Assembly: GCA_035541895.1 (NCBI GenBank)
Contig: DATKMK010000049.1
Coordinates: 94,736 to 158,735 of the forward strand
Source of the DNA: DATKMK01 sp035541895
Lineage (GTDB): Bacteria > Desulfobacterota > Binatia > HRBIN30 > JACQVA1
Length of the DNA stretch: 64,000 bases
Direction: 5' to 3'
This document shows positions 24,208-33,286 of this stretch, in pieces. Position 1 is the stretch's first letter; every line of letters begins with the position of its first letter. The translations under genes were made by a program, and so were the position numbers. The notes under the pieces were generated by a model, which was given only the letters and a program-made list of their open reading frames with translations, was not told the origin of the DNA and did not search any database.

Positions 24208-25230
24208 CTACGAAGCGGCAGGCTTCTTCTGTTTCAGAATCTCGTCGACGATGTCCTTCAGGTTCTCAAACGAAAGCGCGCCGGAATAATAGCGGTTGTT
24301 GATGAAGAACGTCGGCGTGCCGGTGACCCCAATCGACGCGCCGATTTCGAGATCGGCGAGCACCGCCTTTTCGTGGATCGAATCGGCGAGGCACTGCTGA
24401 AACCGTGCTGTGTCGAGCCGTAGGTCGGTTGCGAGCTGTTGCAGCTTCGCGGGGGCGAGTTCCTTCTGATTCTGGAACAGCTTGCCGTGGTACTCCCAAT
24501 ACTTACCTTGGTCGCCGGCGCATCGCGCCGCCTCGGCCGCCTTTTGCGCGTGCGGATGGATTTCGGAGAGCGGAAAGTCGCGGTAGACGAAGCGGACCTG
24601 ATCTTTGTACGTACTTAACAACTCCTGAACGGATTGCTCGGCTTTACCGCAGAAGGGGCACTGGTAGTCGGAAAACTCGATGATCGTCACCGGCGCGTTC
24701 GCTGGCCCCCTCGACGGTCCGGTTCCCGATACCACGACGAGCGGTGGCTGTAGTTTCATCGTCACCTTGGCCCTGGCGCGCAGTTGCTGGACGTAGGCAT
24801 CGCGCGCAGCTTGAACCGCGTTGAGATGTATCTGGTTTGCGATCAGATCGCGCACAGCTTCGAGGGGCTGTTGGAATTGCTCCTTGTTCTCATTGTACAG
24901 CGCCTCCACCTGCGCCGGATCGGGAGTGGCGATGTGGCTGTCCACTTCGTCGGCGAGCAGTTTTTCGACGGTGGTTTTGCGCACGTCGGCCTCACGTTCG
25001 AGCAGGCGATTGCTGATGACGGCGTCGACGCCCTCCTTCTTGGCGTCGTACATCTGCGATTCCAGCGCAATCAATTTGCCTTGGACGAGCTTGCGAACCT
25101 CCGCTTCGGTGACAGGACGGCCATCGACGGTGGCCAATACAGTGCTCGTGTCGGCCGCGTACGCGGCGGCCTGCACCAACAGGATCAGCCATACAGCAAG
25201 CAGCGAAGGTCGGAGCAATCGACGATGCAT
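24208..25230 (-). CDS. DsbA-family thiol oxidoreductase with SurA-like N-terminal domain
   Basis: A 340-residue exported protein. After a signal peptide (ending near AAAYAADT) comes a helical region with the SurA/PpiC N-terminal pattern (LATVDGRPVTEAEVRKLV) covering roughly residues 30-150. A thioredoxin-fold domain follows, with active site CPFC at 191-194 and a cis-Pro loop GTPTFFI. It should act in periplasmic disulfide chemistry, perhaps holding clients with the N-terminal domain. The start is ATG at 25230 (MHRRLLRPS), 12 codons inside the longest reading, because it gives a proper signal peptide. Confidence 0.88.
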   Translation of the reverse strand: MHRRLLRPSLLAVWLILLVQAAAYAADTSTVLATVDGRPVTEAEVRKLVQGKLIALESQMYDAKKEGVDAVISNRLLEREADVRKTTVEKLLADEVDSHIATPDPAQVEALYNENKEQFQQPLEAVRDLIANQIHLNAVQAARDAYVQQLRARAKVTMKLQPPLVVVSGTGPSRGPANAPVTIIEFSDYQCPFCGKAEQSVQELLSTYKDQVRFVYRDFPLSEIHPHAQKAAEAARCAGDQGKYWEYHGKLFQNQKELAPAKLQQLATDLRLDTARFQQCLADSIHEKAVLADLEIGASIGVTGTPTFFINNRYYSGALSFENLKDIVDEILKQKKPAAS

Positions 25231-25269
25231 TTTTTGGAGTCCCTTCTTGGTAGAAATTCGCGGCATCCC

Positions 25270-25599
25270 CTAGGGGGTGGAATCGTTGCCTGGAGTCTGA
25301 GAAGGCGCGGCCGCGATGGTCGGAACCTCTCCATGGTGCACGTCGTCTTCCAGCGCTTTGAAGCGACGTTCGAGATCCGAAAAGCTTTTCGTCATGCGCT
25401 CGGCCGTGACGCGGAACTCGTCGAGCTGGCGGTTGAGGGCGGCTTTGTCGCGCTCGGCGCGGTCTAGCCGCGCGGTGAGATCCTGCACGCGAGCGGCGTC
25501 GCCCGTCGACGACTCGAACTGAAGAGCAACCACCAGGCCCGCCGCGAGGCCGATCGCGAGCCCAACGATGAGCCCCGGAAGAAAACCCTGCCGCCGCAT
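25270..25599 (-). CDS. Small membrane-anchored coiled-coil protein
   Basis: A 109-residue protein with one N-terminal membrane helix rich in Gly/Ala (LIVGLAIGLAAGLVVAL), then about 50 residues of heptad-patterned coiled coil (LTARLDRAERDKAALNRQLD) and a Pro/Ser-rich tail. No family recognised. It lies 39 bases upstream of the DsbA-like gene on the same strand and may be cotranscribed. Confidence 0.65.
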   Translation of the reverse strand: MRRQGFLPGLIVGLAIGLAAGLVVALQFESSTGDAARVQDLTARLDRAERDKAALNRQLDEFRVTAERMTKSFSDLERRFKALEDDVHHGEVPTIAAAPSQTPGNDSTP

Positions 25600-25670
25600 G
25601 AGTCCGGGCTGCTATCGGAAAGCCGCGACGGGTGCAACTGATCGGTCGGCGCGCGGCAAGGGCCGCTCGA

Positions 25671-26945
25671 TCAGTGCCCCGACTCGATCAGATGCGCGAT
25701 GAGGAACCAATCTTCGGTGACACCCGCCTTCTCTCCGAGGTTGAAAAACCACCCCTCGGAGCCGACGACCTTCTGACTGGGCAACGCGGCCCGTGTGGCG
25801 TGTTGCAACTGCACGTCGACCATCACGATCGACGGAACGAATCCCATTTCATCGCTGTAAACCGACGTGGCGGCGTTCTCGAACGGCTTTTTCTTGAAGC
25901 TGAACTGGTTGATCCAAATCTTCCACAGTTGGCCGGGCCGGTCGTAGATGTCGGAATACGGCACCACCCAGGCTTCCTTGTCGATGAAGATAATGCGCTT
26001 CGAGTACGCGTACTGCGGCAGCTTCGAGACGCCTTCGATGACGTACACGTGGCGCTTTTCCCAGACATCGTCGAAGACGAAGTCGCCCGCGCCATCGCCC
26101 CATTTCACCGGATAGTGCTCGGCGTGCATGCAGGCGAGGATGTCCTTCTCGCCGAGCAGCTTCCAATCCATCCACGCAATGTGCCCGCTGTAGCCGTAGT
26201 AGCTGTCCACGTCGGTGTCTTGTCCGAACAAGGCATCCGAGCGCTGCGCCGTCGACAGCCGGCGCACCCGGCGCAGGCTGGGGAGGTAGAGCCAGCTGTC
26301 GTCCTGCTTGCCGGGGTTGATGTAGCGGATGCTGGTGGCGCCGACGCCCTTCAAATCGAACGGCTCGAGGAACGGATGGAGCGACTCGCGATAGCGGATT
26401 TCTTCGGGATTGGGCCGCTCCGGCTTGGGGTCGACGTACAGGCGGCCGTTGTAAAAGAGGCGCCGAAAGTGATCGAGGATGAAGTGGCGCTCGATGCCCA
26501 TTCCTTGCGTGCCGCTTCCGACCGGCCCGGTGTCGGCGTCGAACTCGCGCAGATCGACGTCATCAGTGGTGAGGAACTTGTAATCATAATTCCACATGAT
26601 CTTGATTGCGGCGTTCGGGTCGTTCGGGTCGACACCCGGAAACGGCAAGCCCGCGACATAGTTCTCCAGCTTGAGACCGTCGGACGACAGCCGCACTTGC
26701 CCTGCGTACTTTTCGGTTGCTTCCTTGTACGCACGCGGCCACTCGACCGTGCGCGGTTCGATCACGCGCATCTTCATTCCGTGCCGGATCACCCACTCGA
26801 GCCCCGGCGAGATCAAATCCTTGGCTTGCTCGACGTTCGGTGCCGAGATGACGTCGCCCGGTTTCACATCAGCCCCAGCCGAAGCCGCGAGCATGCACAC
26901 GGCGACAGACGCGGTCAGCACCCGGGCTACCACTCTTCGGTCCAT
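25671..26945 (-). CDS. DUF1329 family exported protein, copy 1
   Basis: A 424-residue DUF1329 protein with a signal peptide (MDRRVVARVLTASVAVCMLA...) and a predicted LolB/LppX-like beta fold, usually thought to act in the envelope beside hydrophobic-substrate exporters. Typical features are DVKPGDVI at the mature N-terminus, YLPSLRRVRRLSTAQRSDA and DAGDF-like acidic segments. The ATG is preceded by AAAGGAG. It is a close paralogue of the gene at 28679-29950. The family's molecular role is not established. Confidence 0.88.
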   Translation of the reverse strand: MDRRVVARVLTASVAVCMLAASAGADVKPGDVISAPNVEQAKDLISPGLEWVIRHGMKMRVIEPRTVEWPRAYKEATEKYAGQVRLSSDGLKLENYVAGLPFPGVDPNDPNAAIKIMWNYDYKFLTTDDVDLREFDADTGPVGSGTQGMGIERHFILDHFRRLFYNGRLYVDPKPERPNPEEIRYRESLHPFLEPFDLKGVGATSIRYINPGKQDDSWLYLPSLRRVRRLSTAQRSDALFGQDTDVDSYYGYSGHIAWMDWKLLGEKDILACMHAEHYPVKWGDGAGDFVFDDVWEKRHVYVIEGVSKLPQYAYSKRIIFIDKEAWVVPYSDIYDRPGQLWKIWINQFSFKKKPFENAATSVYSDEMGFVPSIVMVDVQLQHATRAALPSQKVVGSEGWFFNLGEKAGVTEDWFLIAHLIESGH

Positions 26946-26998
26946 AGCTACGCTCCTTTCGGCGAGTGAATGTGTTGAGTCTGCACGAGACCTCTCAA

Positions 26999-27829
26999 CT
27001 AAGACAAGGACTTTCTCGCGCACTGCCGGCGCCACCATACGAACGGAAGCGCGAACGCGAGCAGACCGGAATTGCCAGGCGCTCCCGTGCGCAGCGAACA
27101 GCCCCCGTTTTCCCCGGTGCTGCAGACCAGGGTGCCCCCTACAATCACGCAACCAGGCGGCGGTGTCGCCGTCGGCGGTGCGGGGGTCCGAGTCGGCAAC
27201 GGTGTAGCAGTGAAGGACGGGGTGTTCGTGGGGGGAACCGGCGAGTTGGTCGGAGTCCGGGTTGACGTCGGCGTTGCGGTGATCGTCGGTGTGTTGGCTG
27301 GTAGCCCGGTGATTTGTCCGTCGACGATCTCGTCGACGGCTTGCACGGTGCCGAGGATGTCCTTTGCGAGCAGATCACTGATGGCAACGGCGATCGCGGT
27401 TGCGGTGGTGGTGGGGATACCGAAGGTTATCTGCAGAAGACGCGCGTCGGGGAGCACGTGCGTCCGTGTCGGATCCTCCACGACGAGATCGAGAAACCCA
27501 TCTTCGCCGGCGGTTTCTGGATTGAACACGAGCAGGGCGAAAGCGGTGAGATCCGACCGATGATCGGGGTTGAAACCAATCGAACCGAAGTCGAGCCCGC
27601 TGAAGTGCAGCTTGAATCGCAGCGACGCGATCTCATCCTTTCCGCCGGCCACGTCGTCGGACGGACCCGGGCTAAAGTGCACCGATGTGACAACTGCCTC
27701 GCCCGCGCGACCCTCCGCATCGTCAACGGCGATGCGGATACCGGTAGGATTGGTGGACTCGTCGGCGCCGGCGCGCGCGACGACCTGAGTCAGAGCGATC
27801 GCAAGGACACACGGTGGCCACCACTTCAT
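26999..27829 (-). CDS. Secreted protein with Thr-Pro linker and MYXO-CTERM-like tail
   Basis: A 276-residue exported protein. It has a signal peptide (MKWWPPCVLAIALTQVVARAGA), a beta-rich domain of about 150 residues (possibly cohesin- or adhesin-like), then a Thr/Pro-rich linker (TPTITATPTSTRTPTNSP). It ends with Gly-Cys-Ser, a hydrophobic helix and an Arg-rich end (GGCSLR...FVWWRRQCARK). That tripartite end resembles MYXO-CTERM/GlyGly-type sorting signals and recurs in the protein ending at 33275. The start at 27829 is preferred over a longer frame because it begins the signal peptide. Confidence 0.75.
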   Translation of the reverse strand: MKWWPPCVLAIALTQVVARAGADESTNPTGIRIAVDDAEGRAGEAVVTSVHFSPGPSDDVAGGKDEIASLRFKLHFSGLDFGSIGFNPDHRSDLTAFALLVFNPETAGEDGFLDLVVEDPTRTHVLPDARLLQITFGIPTTTATAIAVAISDLLAKDILGTVQAVDEIVDGQITGLPANTPTITATPTSTRTPTNSPVPPTNTPSFTATPLPTRTPAPPTATPPPGCVIVGGTLVCSTGENGGCSLRTGAPGNSGLLAFALPFVWWRRQCARKSLS

Positions 27830-27952
27830 CACACGACTCCTCCTCCGAAACGGGCGGCGATTCTCGGTGGAGTGATGACCGGATGTCAAGTGCGAGAACG
27901 GATGGCCGTGGAGGCCTTTCGGGGACCAGGCTGTTCGCGTACACTTCTGCGC

Positions 27953-28399
27953 ATGAGATCACGACATCGCCACGGCTACCGTCACCACCGACGAGAGACG
28001 CCGAATGTGCCGGTGAGAGATTCGGGCTTGGCCAGCCGGACCGGCATCGATGCCTTCGATCTGTTCTGCGCCTACCATCTCGGCATTACCCGCGACGGCG
28101 GCTATCAGTTCCAGAATATTCACCAAGTGGCGCAACGCTTCGGCACCAACGCGGGGGTCGTTCGCCAGCTTCTGTCGGAACTCGGCATGGACCCCGACGC
28201 CATCGTGCACAGTTCCTTCGATCTCGCGGGTGCGCAGGTCGACATCATGCTCGCGCCGGAAGGCATCAGTCGGGTCGAACTCGCTCGCGATCTCTATCAG
28301 CGTTTTCGCGAAGCGCCGCGGCGCGACCGCGATTGGGCAAAAGAACTGGCGGACGACGCGCGCGAGAACGAGCGAATCTTCGGCCCGCGCACACGCTGA
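27953..28399 (+). CDS. Conserved protein of unknown function with HTH-like segment
   Basis: A protein of up to 148 residues. The segment IHQVAQRFGTNAGVVRQLL looks like a helix-turn-helix, followed by a conserved-looking acidic C-terminus (WAKELADDARENERIFG). The N-terminus is basic and poorly constrained; a start near 28007 (GTG, VPVRDSG) is possible. It is divergent from the Thr-Pro protein and lies just before a small membrane protein. DNA binding is a guess from one motif. Confidence 0.6.
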   Translation: MRSRHRHGYRHHRRETPNVPVRDSGLASRTGIDAFDLFCAYHLGITRDGGYQFQNIHQVAQRFGTNAGVVRQLLSELGMDPDAIVHSSFDLAGAQVDIMLAPEGISRVELARDLYQRFREAPRRDRDWAKELADDARENERIFGPRTR

Positions 28400-28430
28400 C
28401 GGTCACCGCGAAGGCCACGAGGTGTCGCGG

Positions 28431-28616
28431 ATGGGCCCGATCGGTCGGTCGTGTATGCGATTGGGTATCGCTGCGACCGTCTCGTTGTTCCTGTCCTTGG
28501 TCGTGCTCTTGTTCTTGTTCGACACGCCCGCCGTCGGTCGCTGGTTTCTGGCGTCAGCAGCACTGGCCGCCCTTGGGTTCGGCGCCGCGATGATTGCCGC
28601 GCGCTTCGAGGCGTGA
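28431..28616 (+). CDS. Small two-helix membrane protein
   Basis: A 61-residue protein with two predicted membrane helices (LGIAATVSLFLSLVVLLFLF and FLASAALAALGFGAAMIAA) and almost no loops. An ACGAGG ribosome site lies about ten bases upstream. It follows the HTH-like gene by 31 bases on the same strand. Function unknown. Confidence 0.5.
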   Translation: MGPIGRSCMRLGIAATVSLFLSLVVLLFLFDTPAVGRWFLASAALAALGFGAAMIAARFEA

Positions 28617-28625
28617 GCAAAAAAA

Positions 28626-28647
28626 GAGGGACCGTTGCCGGTCCCTC
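28626..28647 (-). terminator. Rho-independent terminator of DUF1329 copy 2
   Basis: On the minus strand GAGGGACCG-GCAA-CGGTCCCTC forms a perfect 9-bp stem with a 4-base loop and is followed by TTTTTTTGC. It lies about 31 bases past the stop of the DUF1329 gene at 28679 and is a textbook intrinsic terminator. Confidence 0.93.
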
Positions 28648-28678
28648 TCGTCTGAATCAATCGGTGCGCCCAGTCGAA

Positions 28679-29950
28679 TCAGTGGCCGGACGCGATCAAC
28701 TCGGCGACCGTGAAGAACTCCTCCGTCAAGCCGGTCTTCTCGCCCTGATTGAAATACCAGCCCTCTTCGCCGGGGAACTTGTTGCTCGGGAGCGCCGCGC
28801 GGGTTGCGTGGCTGAGCTGCATGTCGACCATCGTGATGCTGGGCTGGAACGGCATCTCGTCGGGATACTCCGTCCCGTACGAGGAGGTCGCGCGCTTCTT
28901 GAAGCCCCACTGGTTGACCCACACCTTCCACAAATGGCCGGAGCGATCGAAAATGTCGCTGTAGGCGACCAGATAGGTTTCTTGGTCGATGAACAGCACG
29001 CGCTTGCCATACGCGTATTGCGGCAGTTTCGAGACCCCTTCGATCACCCACACCTTGCGCTTTTCCCAGGTGTCGCAGAAGATGAAGTCCCCCGCGCCGT
29101 CACAATACTTCACCGGGAATTGCTCGGAGTGGAACGAGCCGAGCATCTGCTTTTCGCCGAGGTACTTCCAATCGAACCACGGAATCTGGCCGGCATAACC
29201 GCCGTAGCTGTCGACGTCGGTATCTTGGCCGAAGAGCGCATCGGAACGCTGCGCGCTGGACAGACGGCGTACCCGGCGAAGCGTCGGGAGGTAGAGCCAG
29301 GTGTCGTCCTGACGATCCGGGCTCAGATAGCGAATGCTGGTGGAGCCCACCCCCTTGAGGTCGAACGGTTCGAGGATGGGATGGAGGGAACTCTTGCCGC
29401 GGACCTGATCGGGATTGGGGCGCTCGGGTTTCGGGTCGACGATGATGCGCCCGTTCCACAGCAGCGTGCGCAGATGATCGAGGAGGAAGTGCCGCTCAAC
29501 CTGCATCGGACCGCTCTCACTCACCGGACCGGTATCGGCGTCGAAGTTGCGCAAATCCTCGTCATCGGTAACGAACGGTTTGTATTCGTAGTTCCACATC
29601 GTCTTGAGCGCGAACTGGGGATCGTTCGCGTCGAGATTTGGGAACGGCAAGCCGGCGATGTGGCCGACCAGCGAACGACCGTCCGGCGCCAGCTTCACTT
29701 GCCCGGAATACTTTTCGGTGGCCTCGCGGAACGCCTTGTTCCACTCGATCTTCTTGTACGGCACGATTTTCATCTGCATGCCGTGTTGGACGCACCATTC
29801 GATGCCGGGCGAAACCATGTCCTTCACTTTGTCGAGGCTGTCTTTGGTGACTACGTCACCCGGCTGCACGTCGGCGCGTCCACGCTGCGCGGACGCGAGC
29901 AACGCGAGAGCGATCACCGACACGAAGAGTCGAATCCGATGATTTTGCAT
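28679..29950 (-). CDS. DUF1329 family exported protein, copy 2
   Basis: A 423-residue DUF1329 protein, paralogous to the one at 25671-26945 along its whole length (shared YLPTLRRVRRLSSAQRSDA, FGQDTDVDSYGGY, EGVSKLPQYAYGKR). It has a signal peptide ending near RGRADVQ. AGGGGG precedes the ATG, and an intrinsic terminator follows the stop, so it is a single-gene transcript. Keeping two copies three kilobases apart suggests non-identical roles, but the sequence does not say what. Confidence 0.9.
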   Translation of the reverse strand: MQNHRIRLFVSVIALALLASAQRGRADVQPGDVVTKDSLDKVKDMVSPGIEWCVQHGMQMKIVPYKKIEWNKAFREATEKYSGQVKLAPDGRSLVGHIAGLPFPNLDANDPQFALKTMWNYEYKPFVTDDEDLRNFDADTGPVSESGPMQVERHFLLDHLRTLLWNGRIIVDPKPERPNPDQVRGKSSLHPILEPFDLKGVGSTSIRYLSPDRQDDTWLYLPTLRRVRRLSSAQRSDALFGQDTDVDSYGGYAGQIPWFDWKYLGEKQMLGSFHSEQFPVKYCDGAGDFIFCDTWEKRKVWVIEGVSKLPQYAYGKRVLFIDQETYLVAYSDIFDRSGHLWKVWVNQWGFKKRATSSYGTEYPDEMPFQPSITMVDMQLSHATRAALPSNKFPGEEGWYFNQGEKTGLTEEFFTVAELIASGH

Positions 29951-30075
29951 GCAACCCCCTGAGAAGTCCGAGAATTCGAAACTGCGGCAACTTACGCGCG
30001 GCTGCCGGATGAGTCAACCCGTGACGCGCGATCTGTCGAAGGCGTCGCTCATAGGTTCGTGACGACGCCGAACGG

Positions 30076-30792
30076 CTACTCCACGCGCAACTCCACCCGC
30101 CGATTTTGCGCCCGGCCGGATTCGGTGGCGTTGTCGGCAACCGGTCGGGTCTTGCCATAGCCCACGACCCGCATCCGTTCGGGATCGACGCCGGCGTTGA
30201 CGAGATAGCGGTAGACTGCCTCGGCGCGTTCGACCGACAAGGCTTGATTGCCTTCGTCGCTGCCAATTGCGTCGGTGTGGCCTTCAACCACGATATGAAA
30301 ACTGCGGTTGGCGTTGAGGGTCGTCGCCGCCTCGTCCAGCACTGCGCGCGACTCCGAACCAATCGCACTTTGATTGAAGCCGAAGGTGACGCCGCGCAAC
30401 ACGATCCGCTGACGGACCGCCGGTGCCGCAGGCGGTGGCGCCTCTGCAACCGGTGGTGGAGGGGGCGCCGCCGCGGCCGGCTCGGGATCGAGAAACACGT
30501 GACCCGCCACCCCACAGACGACCGCGCCAATCGCCGCGCCAATGAGCGCGCCCTTCCAATGATCCGCGTCGTCCTCGACGCATTGCGTGACCCCGTTTTG
30601 AGTGAGGCAGGTGTGACCAACGCGTTCATCTTGGATGTAGTAGCCGATACCGGTGCCCGCCATGGCGCACAACGCCGCCGGGATGTACGTCCACTTGCCG
30701 ACGGGCTTCTTCCATGACGGATGCTGGATGGTCGCGCATCCTTGGACGCTGAGCGCGCCCACCAGCAACCAAGCCGACAATTGGCGTTGCAT
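30076..30792 (-). CDS. OmpA-family peptidoglycan-binding lipoprotein
   Basis: A 238-residue lipoprotein. A signal peptide with lipobox LSVQGC gives an acylated Cys. A glycine-zipper stretch (GALIGAAIGAVVCGVAGHVF) and a Pro/Ala linker follow. The C-terminal OmpA domain carries GHTDAIGSDEGNQALSVERA and NRRVELRV, which bind meso-diaminopimelate in peptidoglycan. It should tether the outer membrane to the wall. The ATG of MQRQLSAWL is used; a longer frame precedes it without a signal. Confidence 0.92.
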   Translation of the reverse strand: MQRQLSAWLLVGALSVQGCATIQHPSWKKPVGKWTYIPAALCAMAGTGIGYYIQDERVGHTCLTQNGVTQCVEDDADHWKGALIGAAIGAVVCGVAGHVFLDPEPAAAAPPPPPVAEAPPPAAPAVRQRIVLRGVTFGFNQSAIGSESRAVLDEAATTLNANRSFHIVVEGHTDAIGSDEGNQALSVERAEAVYRYLVNAGVDPERMRVVGYGKTRPVADNATESGRAQNRRVELRVE

Positions 30793-31115
30793 CAGTCCCT
30801 CCCCCATCCAGCCCCTGACACGTCGAGTGCGACGGCGGGGCGATTGCGTCTGGTCGCCAAGAAAAACCCGCAACGCGGCCAGACGCTTCCACGCTTCGAT
30901 ACGCGCAGCGTCCGCTTCTAGTCTCGGAGCCCCGCGCAGGTCAAGCGAAGAATTGTCCGCGAACACCACGGCGCGAGATGCCGCCGTTCGTCAGTCGACC
31001 GCAACAAACTGCCACAGGAGGCGCGGATGATTTTTGTAGTGGATTCGGTCGGATGCTGGTTGAGGCTGGCGGTACGGTTGTGATATCGCGAGTCAACTTT
31101 CGGGAGGGGACGGTC
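30793..31115. other. Divergent intergenic region
   Basis: About 320 bases between the minus-strand OmpA lipoprotein gene and the plus-strand beta-propeller gene. It must contain both promoters. Frames read across it but lack plausible starts or known motifs. I see no strong hairpin or palindrome. Confidence 0.5.
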
Positions 31116-33275
31116 ATGGAGATGCGGTGTGGTCTGAGCAGTGTTCGCGTCCGCCGATGCGTGCCCACACGCACCGTCGCGAGCCTGTTGATGGCGAGCG
31201 CGCTGTGCCTTCCGCCCGCCGTCTCCGCGGTTGATTGTGACGGGCGTAACTTCGAACGCGTCAGCGTCGGCTCGTTTGGAGAAAGTAACGGCGGCAGCCT
31301 GATTCCGTTCGCGTCGGCTGATGGCTGCGTCGTCGGTTTCAAGTCCGACGCGACCAATTTGGTTGGCAGCGACAGCAATCAACGCACCGATGTGTTTGTC
31401 CGCGATCGGGTCAACGGCCTGACGATTCGCGTCAGCGCCAACGAGAATGGCGTCGAAGCGAATGACGGCAACTTCCCGCCGGCGCTGTCGAGCGGCGGCC
31501 AAGTCGTGGCCTTCGGTTCGTTCGCGGACAATTTGGTGTTCGGCGATTCCAACGGATTTCCGGATATGTTCGTCGTCAATCGCACGGCCGGAACTGTAGA
31601 GCGGGTCGACCTCGGGGTGAACGGTTCGCAAGCGAACGACGGCGTGCCGGATTTACCGCCGAGTTTGAGCGCGGACGGGCGGTTGGTCGCGTTCACCTCC
31701 AGCGCATCGAACCTGGTCCCGTTTCCCCAAGACTTCAATGAAGCGCCAGACGTGTTCGTCTACGATCGCGACACCGGCAACATGGAATTGATCACCCGCG
31801 ATCTGATCCATTCTTCCGCCCCCGGCAACGCTGCAGAGCTCGGCGGATCGGCGCCGGCTCTGTCGCAATGTCCCGCTTCGACGGACACGCACCCGTGCAC
31901 CGACGGACGCTTCGTGGCGTTCGTCTCGTCGTCGACCGCGCTGGTCCGCAACGACACCAACGGTGCCCGCGACGTGTTTGTGTGGGATCGGCAGGAGCAG
32001 AGCATCGATCGCGTGAGCGTCGGCAGCGATGGACGCCAGGCCAACCTCGGCAGCCAACCGTCGGGTTACCCGCCTGCAATCAGCGACGACGGGCGCTTTG
32101 TTGCGTTCGCCTCCGATGCGACCAACCTGGTCGACGGCGACGACAACGGCGTGACCGATGTGTTCATCCGCGATCGCCTTGCCGGTACCACGATCCGCAT
32201 CGAGCCGCCCTCGGGTTGTACCACCGGCGGCGCTGCGGCGATCTCAGCGAGCGGCGCCAGCGACGCGCCCAGCATCAGCGCCGACGGACGCTTTGTGGCG
32301 TTCAAATCGTTGGCGTCGAACTTCGTCAGCGGCGATACCAACAATCGAGCCGACATCTTCGTCTTCGATCGAACGACTCGCTTGGTGGCGCGCGTGCTCG
32401 GCGACGGCAACGTCGAACCAAACGGCGACAGCAACTTTCCGCACATCAGCGCCGATGGCCAGTGGATCACGTTTCAATCCGATGCCAGCAATTTGGTGAG
32501 CGACGACACGAACGGGAAGACCGACATCTTCATCGCCGTCAATCCGTTTCTCAGTGGCGAACAGATTCCGGGCGTGACCCCGCTGCCGGTGTGCACCGAC
32601 ACGCCGACGGTCACGCCGACATCGTGCGTTCCAAACGGTTGTCCTTCGGGTCTCGTGTGCGTCGAGGATCTGTGCGTGACGCCGACGCCGAGCCCGACAC
32701 CGACCTCGTGCAACAACACCGGCTGCCCGAGCGGCCAAGTCTGCGTCATGGATAAGTGCGTGACGCCGACGCCGACCTCGTGCAACAACACCGGCTGCCC
32801 GAGCGGCCAAATCTGCGTGATGGACAAGTGCGTCACGCCGACGCCGAGCCCGACGCCGACCTCGTGCAACAACACCGGCTGCCCGAGCGGCCAAATCTGC
32901 GTCATGGATAAGTGCGTGACGCCGACTCCCGGCTGCACGTTGACCAGTGACTGTCCACCGCCGCAGGTATGTATCGCCGGCATGTGCAAGCCGCCCGGCC
33001 AATGCGACAGTGATGACGACTGCGGACCGGGGGAACGCTGCGACGTGCCGAGCATGACGTGCGTTACCAAGACTCCCACGCGGACGATCACCGCGACGCC
33101 CAGTCCGACGAAGAAGAGTGGCGGCGGCGGTGGGGGGGGCTGTAGTTGCCGCGTCGACCCGCGTGTGCCCGGCAACGACGAGACCGCTGCAGCTCTCGGC
33201 TTGCCGGTCGTGCTGTGGCTGCTGCGGCGCCGAGGGTGTCGCAGTGGGCAACGCGTGACGACACTGAGCGACTGA
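31116..33275 (+). CDS. Secreted beta-propeller protein with Cys-rich repeats and MYXO-CTERM-like tail
   Basis: A 719-residue exported protein. A signal peptide is followed by about 450 residues of repeated TolB/PD40-like blades built on SADGRLVAFTSSASNLV and DVFVYDRDTG patterns, with acidic D-x-N-x turns that could bind calcium. Next come Cys-rich repeats of the SCNNTGCPSGQVCVMDKC type separated by TPTPSPTP linkers, then CxxxDDCGPGERC. The end is Gly-rich, then GCSCR, a hydrophobic helix and an Arg-rich tail, resembling MYXO-CTERM. GGGAGGGG precedes the ATG. It is probably displayed on or released from the surface. Confidence 0.82.
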   Translation: MEMRCGLSSVRVRRCVPTRTVASLLMASALCLPPAVSAVDCDGRNFERVSVGSFGESNGGSLIPFASADGCVVGFKSDATNLVGSDSNQRTDVFVRDRVNGLTIRVSANENGVEANDGNFPPALSSGGQVVAFGSFADNLVFGDSNGFPDMFVVNRTAGTVERVDLGVNGSQANDGVPDLPPSLSADGRLVAFTSSASNLVPFPQDFNEAPDVFVYDRDTGNMELITRDLIHSSAPGNAAELGGSAPALSQCPASTDTHPCTDGRFVAFVSSSTALVRNDTNGARDVFVWDRQEQSIDRVSVGSDGRQANLGSQPSGYPPAISDDGRFVAFASDATNLVDGDDNGVTDVFIRDRLAGTTIRIEPPSGCTTGGAAAISASGASDAPSISADGRFVAFKSLASNFVSGDTNNRADIFVFDRTTRLVARVLGDGNVEPNGDSNFPHISADGQWITFQSDASNLVSDDTNGKTDIFIAVNPFLSGEQIPGVTPLPVCTDTPTVTPTSCVPNGCPSGLVCVEDLCVTPTPSPTPTSCNNTGCPSGQVCVMDKCVTPTPTSCNNTGCPSGQICVMDKCVTPTPSPTPTSCNNTGCPSGQICVMDKCVTPTPGCTLTSDCPPPQVCIAGMCKPPGQCDSDDDCGPGERCDVPSMTCVTKTPTRTITATPSPTKKSGGGGGGGCSCRVDPRVPGNDETAAALGLPVVLWLLRRRGCRSGQRVTTLSD
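32701..32937 (+). repeat. Three near-identical tandem Cys-rich coding repeats
   Basis: Units begin at 32701, 32773 and 32857, each starting CGACCTCGTGCAACAACACC. Spacing is 72 then 84 bases; the difference is four extra codons of a Pro/Ser/Thr linker. Units differ by only a few bases, implying recent expansion or gene conversion inside the surface protein gene. Confidence 0.9.
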
Positions 33276-33286
33276 TTCGTTTTCCC

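Noticed and set aside
30793..31115. A sigma-70 promoter for the beta-propeller gene
   Set aside because: Candidate -35/-10 boxes have poor spacing and composition; none is better than chance.
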